DNA of 21,627 nucleotides from Pelargonium nanum. Taxonomy: Eukaryota > Streptophyta > Magnoliopsida > Geraniales > Geraniaceae. The notes beneath the pieces were generated by a model that was not told the DNA's origin, ran no database searches, and saw only the letters and a list, made by a program, of their open reading frames with translations. Position 1 is the first letter of the stretch. Every line of letters starts with the position of its first letter. Shown here piece after piece: positions 9,587 through 19,512 of the stretch. The stretch covers positions 1 through 21,627 of the forward strand of contig JAYMTF010001727.1 in NCBI GenBank assembly GCA_036897485.1. The letters run 5' to 3'. A program made the translations under genes and the position numbers.

Positions 9587-10489
9587 ATTTTGGGCTTTTG
9601 CTTTGTTTCTTGTTTGGCATGAGAATTATGAAAATATGAAAATTGCTTGCTCCATAAACCTTTTCCCCCAAATTTTAGTTACTCAATAGTAAGAAATCAA
9701 TTATATGACAATTTTAGAAGTTAATAGTTAGTAGGGACTATATCTGAAGGAAAAAAAGATCCGATGGTTTTTCACTGCTGACTAGTTCGTTAGCGTGACA
9801 TTTTTGCTGACAAAACGGAAGGAAACAAGTTGTAACGGATTTCAAGAGTAACCTAAAAACTTGACTAGTTTAAATGAGAAAGCTGTTAAAAAAAATCCAA
9901 GTTCAAGGGTATCAAATTATTTACCCTTGTAAATCAATCATTTAAAGTTGGGCCGACCGTGTCAGACCCAATTTTAGTCAAACTGATCAAGGTCGGCCCA
10001 ATTTTTAAATCGCGTAAGAACCATGTCACCGAGCAAACAAATCCAATCGATGATTTGATCAATAGATTGATTCATGTCCATTCAAAAGAATGAGGAAATT
10101 TGGATACATTCAAAAACAAAATCAGAGTACTCTTCATAGGAACCTCCTTGTTTCCAAATTCCAATCTCATCATCATTTCTTCAACCATTTTCATTTTTTT
10201 ACATCAAATCCAAAACCACAACTAAATCTTTAATTTCTTTCTGGGACATTTACCCCAAAAATCCTACAAGGTTTGTCCATTTAAACACTAACTTGATGAC
10301 TATCACATTCTCCTTTACCATCTTCCTAACAAGCATACCATGCCAGATCCCGGTTTACGTACCTGTCTTGCTTCTGTGGTATTTTGTACATCATGACTTG
10401 ACTGAAAAACCTACAACATAGCTCGTGGCGCATCTGAGAAAATGAAGCATCGTAGCCATGTTTGTCGAGACATTCTTTGATATACCTGT
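9587..10489. other. Convergent intergenic region with two hairpin-forming repeats; QCT 3' UTR
   Basis: This stretch separates the ends of the GH28 and cyclase genes, whose stop codons are 963 bp apart. It should contain the cyclase 3' UTR on its right side. Two inverted repeats stand out. CAAGGGTA (9904-9911) pairs with TACCCTTG (9922-9929). TTGGGCCGACC (9948-9958) pairs with GGTCGGCCCAA (9991-10001). No gene was seen. Confidence 0.5.
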
Positions 10490-13400
10490 CTAATGCTTCT
10501 CAAAATGGAACGGCTGTCTCAAACAATAATCCTCTATGACTCTGCTGTCCAATTGTTTCTTTACTGGCTCCAGTGTGATTTCATAGAGCTTGGGCCACAA
10601 TTTTCCCGTCACTGAAACAAAATATGGCTAAGCTCAACAAGATGAAGATTACAAGTACAAGTATTGACATTATAGGAGATAGCAAGGAAATACATGAATC
10701 AACTGAGGATCTCATGAAAGTCGGATGTAATTTTACTTTCAGAAGATTGTTAGGTGCCACATAAGAAGTTGAAGAAACTTTAAAAGCTTGTATGTTTGAT
10801 AAAAATGGTGACTTCAAGCAAGACCTCCACACAGCTCCTTTAAGTCACCATTTTCAGCAGGAGCAAGATAGCTCAAATGGAGGTCTGAAAGGAGTAGAGA
10901 GAAAACTTGGGTCGAACTAATTTTAGTTTAGGTCAACTGACTATTTTTTTTTTTTGCCATACTTTTTTGTCACTTCTTCTTCAAAAGGCTCCTTCCAGTT
11001 TCGGGGTAGAGTTACCAAACAAGCCCTTAGTTTATAATGCAATCTTGACTGTACGTAAAGTATTCAAGCAGGTTCTCGGAAGATGAGAAAATAGACAGTT
11101 CCCTTTTTATCTTATTGTACTAAAGGAAAATGATTGAAGTCCGAAGAAATTTGGTTGAGCAACATTATGTAGATATATAATCTGAGAGGCTGATCAAAAA
11201 ATAATCTGAGAGAAGATATCAAGGCCATGACAGAGTTTGATCAAAACTTATACAATTCATGGAGCTTAGTGATGTAACAGGACTATAGTAGCTGGGACAA
11301 ATTGTACTGTCAAGTTGACTCCATAACTAAGTTAATTATGAAACTTCAGATTCTCAAACAATTCATGCATCATATGCTTCTTAGTAAAACTAACTTCAGA
11401 AGTACCACAATTATTCAGTATGATCACATAGTTATGGAGATGGATATGGCGCAACAATTTTTGGAACTTACCAAAAAGGCGTTTTTTGTCAGCATCCCAT
11501 GCGATGCCATTTAGAACATCAATATCCTAAAAAGTAATAAATTTCTGGATTAGAAAAGTCAGAAAACCTATAGCAACAGAACCAAATGATGGACAATTAA
11601 CAGAATATTTGACGCATACGATAATCATTTTAATGACAATGTAGACTACAACTCTTGGCTCAAATGCAAATGCTTACTTTATGCCCAGAAGCTAACAGTT
11701 GTCCCCTGCAAGACGAGAACAGGAAAAGGTGATTAAGAATGAGAGACAATCATTCAAACTCAACACCACAAAAAGAACTTAATTTATCTCATCACTAATT
11801 TAACAAGTAGTAGTTGATGATAAACATAAGATGATAAGATCGACAACCAAAACCTTAAATTTGGAAGTAGAATCCATCCAAGCACGAGACCATCTTTATG
11901 TGAGATTCTAGCAATGCAGTCAGTCTATACAAAGAGGATATATTAATTTAGAAAGTAAACAATCCAAAGAAACAAAGAGCATTCTCAATAATTGCCTACA
12001 AATTATGTAAAAGCAATTAATCCTACCATTAATTGTGTCATATAATAACAAACAAGAAACCTTGTAGATTTGAGGATTAGGGATCAAGTGGGGCAAAAAG
12101 TTGGTACTAGAGATGGAGCATTTTGATCAATTTGTGGGCTGGCTTACTATTTGCCATCATCAACAGTACAAGAAAATGGCATCCTAAATATGAGAATTCT
12201 TTCAGGTAAAGAGGTTGGCTACTAAACAAGTTGCAACTTTTACAAAATACATAAACAGACGCTGCCAAGCAACTTACCCAAATAAGTTAAGGGCCATGTC
12301 ATTTCCCAAATAATGTTGGGGTGGCTACAAGAATCCTTTAGCAAAACTCTTTAGGATCCTCGGCTAGGGATTTGGGTATGCCCCAGTTTGTTTAGCTTTT
12401 GGGTTACATATTCATAATACTTGATAAGTTATATGTTGGCTGTAAACCTCACGCAACCCTCCTTCACAGGGCTTGGGACCAGCCGTGTTACAAGAGCACG
12501 GGGGGAGGTAAATATCACCCACATGCACTTTTAAAAATGTAACAAACATCCCTTAGTGGAAAAACCAAACAGAAGCATTATGAAAGGGCGTACCATCCAA
12601 ACATTTGCCCACACTTCGCCATTTATAAACTCCAGTTCATTGAGGTTGTGCACTTCATGACCATTGTATTTGACGATGTGCTTTCCAGTAACTGCATTGA
12701 CGAAACCAAGAAGAAAGAAATGGTTAATGAAAGGGGAAGTAAGACACAAGTATATGACTCTGATGTTAGAAGTTCAAGCTTGAATTTAGATTCAGTGGTC
12801 ATAATCATTTTCAGGAAGAAAAAGAAAAATAAGGATATAGAGAGGGAAGGAGTTATGAAATAATACTATAGAAACCTTTAAATGTTTCGGGATCAATCTG
12901 ATACAGTGTTGAAGACCCATCACTTCCAAACAAGACATTCCCATCAGTCGCTAGCCCCCAACCATCTTTCATCTGATGAGTAAACTTCTCAAACTGCATT
13001 CAGCAAAAGCATGAAAGTTATAACAGTGACAAAAAACGATTGAGGCATCCAAGAAAAAAATACACCTTATTTGAAAAAAAAAAATGAAATGACAAGGACA
13101 AAAATAATGAAAAAAGTGTGGTGCACAAACTTTGCTTAAATTATATCGGTCATATATGTAACCAGTTGCCTTCAACCAAGTTACTTGAAACAGCCTACAA
13201 AAGAACATAAAAACTACTACATTAGAGCTTCCCACTGAACTTCATTGAATTTTGATGCCACATGTAAATTAAACAATTGCAGATTTTGAATAACAAAGCA
13301 AATCAGGATGTTCATATCCTACTGGAGGAAAAGAATTGGAAAATGGACTTAATATCACCATCAAATTGAAGAGAAATATATGAAAGTTGCATTTTGTTCA

Positions 13401-14822
13401 TGTTCATGGTTGTTGCCTGTTCTTAACCTATGGGTATTATCCAATATCATTTTCTATAAGCCAATCAAACCCATATTATGCTAAAAAAAATTATGAAGCA
13501 ATTTTGTCCTATAAATCTATCTTTGTTGTACAAGACAACATTCTGGAGCACCATAGAAGAATCTAAGAAAAAGTTGCTTGGATGTACTTCTAATTCAAAA
13601 TTAATTTGCAGAATAACAAAGAAAACGAAACTGGCACTTTTATATTTCACTCACAAACCTTTCACCAAGAAGAGTTAACCCTTCCCCAAAATCAGAGTAG
13701 TCCATCTTCTTAAGAATCTCAACCTACACATAAAAATTAAGGATAATAACTTATATATTAGGAAAAAAAGCCGGCTTATGACAGCATATCACAAGCAAAC
13801 ATGAATAAACAAACTAAATATTAGTGTAATCAACTTAGTTTACATTGCTTATCAACCACAGGTAAACTGAGTGTTAATCTACCTAATCAATAGAATTTGT
13901 CAACACATTAAGGAGCCCCCAAGATTTTTTTTTTAACTATATAGGAGTCTTTGCGCTTGTCTGTGTCATCATATAATCTTAAAACTACTTTCATAATAAA
14001 AAATGGAACTTAGAAAAATATATAATTTGCCAGACAAGACAACCACATAACATCATCGCTAATTATATACAATAAGACACCTCTAATTCAACAAACATCA
14101 GTATAAATCTCTTGACCTCTTTTCCCCTAGCTCAAATATTGCAAATCGTCACTGAAGAAAGAACCTCAGATTTGTATATAAAAAATAAAAAGAAATAAAA
14201 AAAAACGCTTGGAACTCTTATAGAAGACATGACCTAGCACACTGAATGAAACTACTTCAAGGTTTCACCACTCTCAGAGGACACCCCACTACCACCACCA
14301 CCACACATACACACACATCTCTTTCTATACATAAAGCAGTCACTCAAAATCAAGAATGTATAACTGTATTTCAAAGGTGTAATTTACTGTTTATGTACCA
14401 TAAAAGAAAAGAAAAAGAAAATAGGAATTCTACACATCTATTGAAACTACATGCAAGAGTGTAGATCTTATGATCCATACCTTTCCAGTCTCGAGAGCTA
14501 CTTTCCGAACTGATGACTGAAACAACGAGCAAAAAGGTCAAGAAATGAACATGAAAGCTAAACTTAATGTAGACAGCAACCAAAACAATAAAAATTCTTC
14601 ACATATGGTCTGAAAATAAAACAAGTAAAACTGAATGACTACTACAATACATGCAGTGCCATATTTGAAAAAATGAAATATAATGACATCAGTTGAAAAG
14701 ACAACAGACTCACCCTCCCATTAAGACCAGTTGACTCAAACAAGGTGTCATTTCCTCCATAGAGAAGCCCCTACAAAAACAAGCATTCATAGAGTAAATC
14801 ACGAATGCAACTGAAAATGCCT

Positions 14823-14858
<36 letters not shown>

Positions 14859-15895
14859 AACTTTTTACAAATTACGAATTAAGTGACTTTACGAATCAAA
14901 TTAACAATCTTCCTTGTAGTTTTGTGTTCTTAGCTAATCAACAGTAAGCCTTTTTCCCAACCTTCCATAATCAAATTACTGAACACCAACATGGCAGAGA
15001 ACAGACACTGCACATGAACCAAGAAGGGAGCTACGGGAAATGAGTCACTAGGCCCAAAGAGAACTAGCTCTAATGCCATGTTAAACTTGAACTCTAACTC
15101 AAAAGCTTTAGCTAATAGGTGGAGGGCAACAAACTTCACTTTTTTTTAATGTGAGATTCCTTAACATAACTGATGAAAAATCCAATAATCAATATAACAA
15201 GATATGAACTAAAGTACTAAACGTTCAGACTAAAAATCTAGCAAGCTAATAACAATCAGGTAGTGTTTGTATTAAAAATAAAAATTGAATGCGAAAGAGC
15301 AATTCTCATGGCTAAAAATCTAAATCCAAACATGAACAATGAGAATCTCATTCCCATTCTGATTCTTTGATTCCCAATCTTGAACAAAAATTCTAATCCA
15401 AAGGCTACCTCACTGATTACTTCAACAATATCAATACTGCATGGAAGTTGAAAACCCCAACCTAAGATCATTAGCCAATGAACCACTACAGAAAATGAAA
15501 ACTAAACCTAAATAGAATCAATAACCTAATCCTTACAAGTTAATGCATCAAAACTGAGCACTATAAGCAAATTCAGCTAAATTCCAGTAATCAAGAACAA
15601 AGTCAACAAATAAAAACCGATAAATTACCTGAGTGAAGGCGTCAGGGTCGTGAGGGAACTCGCGGACAACATGAATCGAATAAATCTGAGCTGATCGAGC
15701 ATCTGCTTTGACACTGTGCCAAGTGTACGACGAAATGCCTAAAAGAGCGAAAACGCAGAAGACGAAGAGAGACACAGTGAGCATGGAGACTCTTCTGTGG
15801 TTGAAGTTGCGAGACGGAGGAGCCATGGAAATGCTGGGCTGCTTGAGGCTCGATCGCTTGTTAAATCTTCTGTTAAGCGACTTGGACGAGGCCAT
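10490..15895 (-). CDS. QCT: Plant-type glutaminyl-peptide cyclotransferase (glutaminyl cyclase)
   Basis: Converts N-terminal glutamine of secretory proteins to pyroglutamate. Eleven exons join in frame: 15629-15895, 14714-14770, 14481-14516, 13659-13723, 13131-13194, 12876-12993, 12594-12691, 11854-11924, 11678-11705, 11472-11526 and 10490-10611, giving 326 aa, close to the ~320 aa of the Arabidopsis protein. An N-terminal basic stretch (residues 9-35) precedes a membrane segment at about 37-57, so it is probably a type II protein of the ER/Golgi route. The rest is the five-bladed beta-propeller of the papaya/plant family, unrelated in fold to animal zinc QCs. Visible family signatures are EFPHDPDAFTQGLLY (79-93), FESTGLNG (100-107), FGEGLTLL (132-139), DGWGLATDG (173-181), NELEFINGEVWANVW (220-234) and DVLNGIAWD (271-279). 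The C-terminus after 304 (LDSRVIEDYCLRQPFHFEKH, 307-326) is a variable tail. One exon is only 28 bp. The 5' end faces HSP90 across a 628-bp spacer. Confidence 0.93.
12290..12520 (-). mobile_element. Possible RTE-type LINE 5'-region fragment in QCT intron 7
   Basis: On the minus strand the segment reads ACACGGCTGGTCCCAAGCCC, then a stretch like GAAGGAGGGTTGCGTGAGGT, then CAGCCAACATATAACTT. These blocks resemble, from memory, the leader just before the endonuclease ORF of plant RTE LINEs. It is GC-richer than the surrounding intron. No coding part, A-tail or target-site duplication was identified, so the limits are approximate and the family is a guess. Confidence 0.4.
14825..14856. repeat. (AT)16 microsatellite
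   Basis: Thirty-two bases of pure AT dinucleotide in QCT intron 1, 55 bp upstream (in the sense of transcription) of exon 2. It is likely polymorphic in length. Confidence 0.95.
15259..15409. mobile_element. Tourist/PIF-Harbinger-like MITE (151 bp) in QCT intron 1
   Basis: The left end GGTAGTGTTTGTATTA and the reverse complement of the right end, GGTAGCCTTTGGATTA, match at 13 of 16 positions. The element is flanked on both sides by TCA (15256-15258 and 15410-15412), a 3-bp target-site duplication as expected for PIF/Harbinger elements. Internal GAGAATCTCATTCCCATTC is common in plant MITEs of this kind. There is no coding capacity, so it is non-autonomous. Confidence 0.7.
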
Positions 15896-16179
15896 GAATC
15901 GGCGATTTCATGAGTTGCGATTGTTGGCGAATCAGAAGACGGAGTAGAAATGTGGATCGACCGGAGAGAGCTAGAGGTTGGGGGTGGAGGTGTACAGTAC
16001 GCACTGCTGCTTGCAGGTCAGAGACGATGCTAAAATGCGCCGACGTTGGTCGTCGCTATTCGTTGACTCTGAGTGCGAATCAGGTGTGAGTGAGGCTAGT
16101 GCAGTTGCTAAAATTTGAGCCAATAGTTGTTTGCCACGTCAAACACGTGACGTGACCCATAAAAAACCGGTCACCTGAA

Positions 16180-16194
16180 AGAATATTCCAGAGG
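16180..16194 (+). promoter_or_regulatory. Heat-shock element, distal
   Basis: Two perfect alternating pentamers, AGAAT and ATTCC (16180-16189), are followed by the partial unit AGAGG. They lie about 180 bp upstream of the TATA box. Heat-shock factors bind nGAAn/nTTCn arrays. Confidence 0.65.
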
Positions 16195-16216
16195 GACCAG
16201 ATCCAACGACTCGGAC

Positions 16217-16237
16217 AGAACGTTCTCGAATCGTTCC
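16217..16237 (+). promoter_or_regulatory. Heat-shock element, proximal (three perfect units plus one offset)
   Basis: AGAAC, GTTCT and CGAAT are contiguous (16217-16231), and GTTCC follows after a 1-bp offset (16233-16237). Three contiguous inverted units match the binding site of a heat-shock factor trimer. The site lies about 130 bp upstream of the HSP90 TATA box. Confidence 0.75.
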
Positions 16238-16364
16238 AATACGACACCGTATTCTCAAAACCGCAAATTCGCAACAATACGCCGTCGTATCGTAGAACAA
16301 TCCAGAACCACTCGTCGGCCCGAATTTGCCGGAGAAGAAGACACCAGAACCTCCTCTGCACCAC

Positions 16365-16371
16365 TATATAA
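16365..16371 (+). promoter_or_regulatory. HSP90 TATA box
   Basis: TATATAA, followed by GCTTCTTCTCC, lies 153 bp before the ATG at 16524. Transcription would start near 16395-16400, giving a 5' UTR of about 125 bp. Confidence 0.75.
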
Positions 16372-16523
16372 GCTTCTTCTCCACGGAGGCTTGCTCCATG
16401 CAAGCATTAGAGACAGTCTTCGATACATTCTAGCAAAGCCTCGTCGCAATCGATCGATCGATTCGATCTCTCGCGCCTTTTCGAATCTGTGCATTGGTTT
16501 CTGGAATCGTGTGTTGAGCATTG

Positions 16524-19512
16524 ATGGCGGAAGTGCAAATGGCTGACGCTGAGACCTTCGCATTCCAGGCTGAGATCAACCAGCTCCTGAGCTTGATCAT
16601 CAACACCTTTTACAGCAACAAGGAGATCTTTCTCCGTGAGCTCATCAGCAATTCATCTGATGTACGTCTCTGTTTCTCATTACTCTTTTTTCTGTTTGTT
16701 TCCTGAGAAAATCAGTAAGTAGATAATGTGATGGGGATTTTGCTTTTAATACGTGAAATTGTTGTGCGTGATGATCGGTACTGATATTTTTTAGCTGAAT
16801 CTGCCATTAGGTGGTACTTGGATTGGATGAGATTTCAATTACAGAGTTGCACTCATTATCAAAAATTCATAATTTAAACGTAGTTAAAGATAATCCCATT
16901 CACATTATGATTCTTAGTACGTGATTTTATAGAATAGTTGGAATTTGCATTGATTGCTTTGGTCTATATGATATAGAGATGATTTCCAGAATATGGCTGT
17001 TTCAGAACTCTGTTTCCTGTTTGTTTCCTGGGAAAAACGTGCGGTAGTTAATGCGTAGGAGATTTAGTTTTTAACTCTTGAGGTTGTTCTCATTCACATT
17101 CCGATTATTAGCTGGTGATTTTGTAGTTTGGATGGAATTTGCAATCATAGCTTTTGTATGGCAGTGATGATTTCCAGATCATAGCTCTTTAGAGACTCTG
17201 TTTCCTAAGATGAAAAGAAGGCTATGGCTATGATTAGTGGTTATGAGTTGACATGCAATCAATATTATAGTATCATTTCAATGTTTCCTAGTTGAATTCT
17301 GGATTTCATGTTTTGGACAATGTTTTCATTGATTAAATTTGGTTTTGGGGGTAGGCATTGGACAAAATTCGATTCGAGAGTCTCACAGACAAAAGCAAGC
17401 TTGATGCTCAGCCAGAGCTCTTCATTAGGCTTGTGCCTGATAAAGACAACAAGACACTCTCAATCATTGATAGTGGCGTTGGCATGACTAAAGCAGGTAA
17501 TTTATCATCAAATTCCCTAAATATTTCGTTAGATTTAATGCTGTTTTGCTCTGGATACTAATGGTTTTTGGTTTTGGTTTGTCTCCAGATTTGGTTAACA
17601 ACTTGGGTACAATCGCAAGATCTGGAACCAAGGAGTTCATGGAAGCACTGCAAGCTGGAGCTGATGTTAGTATGATTGGTCAATTTGGTGTTGGATTCTA
17701 TTCAGCGTATCTAGTAGCCGAGAAGGTAATTGTCACTACTAAGCACAATGATGATGAACAATATATCTGGGAATCGCAAGCCGGTGGCTCTTTCACTGTC
17801 ACCAGGTGCACATCTGCTGATGAACAGCTTGGCAGAGGAACCAAAATCACCCTCTTCCTCAAGGAAGATCAGGTATGGAACTTTACATTCAAACCCCAAT
17901 TCTGTGTCCTCCAATTGAATATGTAGCTAAATTGATGTGATCTTTTTGTTGCTTTGTACAGCTTGAGTACTTGGAAGAGAGAAGAATCAAGGATCTTGTG
18001 AAGAAGCACTCAGAGTTCATTAGCTATCCAATCTATCTATGGACCGAGAAAACAACTGAGAAGGAGATCAGTGATGATGAAGACGAAGAGCCCAAGAAGG
18101 AAGAGGAAGGAGCTGTGGAGGATGTTGATGAGGACAAAGAGTCTAAAGACAAGAAGAAGAAGAAGGTCAAGGAGGTTTCTCATGAATGGCAGCTCATCAA
18201 CAAGCAGAAACCCATCTGGCTCCGCAAGCCGGAAGAGATCACAAAAGACGAATATGCAGCTTTCTACAAGAGCTTGACTAATGATTGGGAGGAGCATCTT
18301 GCTGTCAAGCATTTCTCAGTTGAGGGACAGCTTGAGTTCAAGGCCATTCTCTTTGTCCCCAAGAGAGCTCCTTTTGATCTTTTCGACACTCGCAAGAAAA
18401 TGAACAACATCAAGCTTTATGTCCGGAGAGTCTTCATCATGGACAATTGCGAAGAGCTCATCCCTGAATATCTCGGGTTTGTCAAGGGTGTGGTGGATTC
18501 AGATGACTTGCCTCTCAACATTTCCCGTGAGATGCTTCAGCAGAACAAGATTCTCAAAGTCATTAGGAAGAATCTAGTGAAGAAGTGCATCGAGATGTTC
18601 AACGAGATTGCTGAGAACAAGGATGACTACAACAAGTTCTACGAAGCTTTCTCGAAGAACTTGAAGTTGGGTATCCACGAGGACAGCCAGAACAGAGCCA
18701 AATTGGCCGAGCTTCTCAGATATCACTCCACGAAAAGTGGTGAAGAATTGACGAGCTTGAAGGATTATGTCACCAGAATGAAGGAAGGTCAAAAGGACAT
18801 CTACTATATTACCGGCGAAAGCAAGAAAGCTGTTGAGAACTCACCGTTCCTGGAGAGGCTCAAGAAGAAAGGCTACGAGGTTCTTTTCATGGTCGACGCC
18901 ATTGACGAGTATGCAGTTGGGCAATTGAAGGAATATGACGGGAAGAAGCTAGTCTCCGCTACAAAGGAAGGCTTGAAGCTAGACGAGGACAGTGAGGAAG
19001 AGAAGAAAAAGAAGGAAGAGAAGAAGAAATCGTTCGAGAATCTCTGCAAGACAATCAAGGAAATCTTGGGAGACAAGGTGGAGAAAGTGGTGGTTTCCGA
19101 CAGAATCGTGGACTCTCCTTGCTGCCTCGTGACCGGAGAGTATGGCTGGAGCGCGAACATGGAGAGGATCATGAAGGCACAAGCTCTGCGGGACAGTAGC
19201 ATGAGCTCCTACATGTCTTCCAAGAAAACAATGGAGATCAACCCAGACAATGGCATCATGGAGGAGCTGAGGAAGAGAGCTGAGGCCGACAAGAACGACA
19301 AATCCGTGAAGGATCTTGTGATGCTGCTCTTTGAAACCGCCCTCTTGACTTCCGGGTTCAGCCTCGAAGATCCGAACACATTCGCTGCTAGGATCCACAG
19401 GATGTTGAAGCTGGGGCTGAGCATTGAGGAGGACGAGACTGCGGACGATGCTGACATGCCGGCATTGGAGGAAGATGGAGCTGAGGAAAGCAAGATGGAG
19501 GAAGTGGACTAA
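16524..19512 (+). CDS. HSP90-1: Cytosolic heat shock protein 90 (HSP90-1 type)
   Basis: ATP-driven chaperone that matures kinases, receptors and NLR immune proteins in the cytosol. Exons 16524-16661, 17355-17496, 17589-17872 and 17962-19512 join in frame with GT/AG sites to give 704 aa, the normal plant length. Start [15 protein letters not shown] matches the family. The N-terminal GHKL ATPase (about 1-215) shows the catalytic E39, N43, D85 with GVGM (87-90), and the lid motif GQFGVGF (124-130). An acidic/lysine-rich charged linker spans about 218-258. The middle domain carries the conserved arginine R377 ([11 protein letters not shown]). The dimerisation domain ends in MEEVD (700-704), which docks TPR co-chaperones. 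One oddity is CTSADEQ at 167-173, where relatives usually have D followed by a shorter loop. Intron 1 is 693 bp and contains a duplicated segment. Heat-shock elements and a TATA box upstream point to heat induction. It faces QCT. Confidence 0.97.
16897..17205 (+). repeat. Imperfect ~194-bp-period duplication in HSP90 intron 1
   Basis: A segment running from CATTCACATT through GATGATTTCCAGA to CTCTGTTTCC occurs at 16897-17017 and again, diverged, at 17091-17205. The start of intron 1 also carries a related CTGTTTGTTTCCTGAGAAAA block near 16694, matched near 17017. The first intron therefore grew by tandem duplication. Confidence 0.65.

Larger units (their letters stand above)
15896..16523. promoter_or_regulatory. 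Divergent promoter shared by QCT (minus) and HSP90 (plus)
   Basis: The 628 bp between the two ATGs must contain both promoters and both 5' UTRs. The HSP90 half has a TATA box, heat-shock elements and a CACGTG G-box at 16144-16149 followed by CGTGACC. No clear TATA box was found for QCT, which would fit a housekeeping promoter. Confidence 0.75.

Noticed and set aside
14280-14320. CA/CCA-rich short repeats in a QCT intron
   Set aside because: Too short and irregular to list as a microsatellite.
18037-19493. Several antisense open frames under HSP90 exon 4
   Set aside because: These are shadows of the long, strongly codon-biased HSP90 frame.
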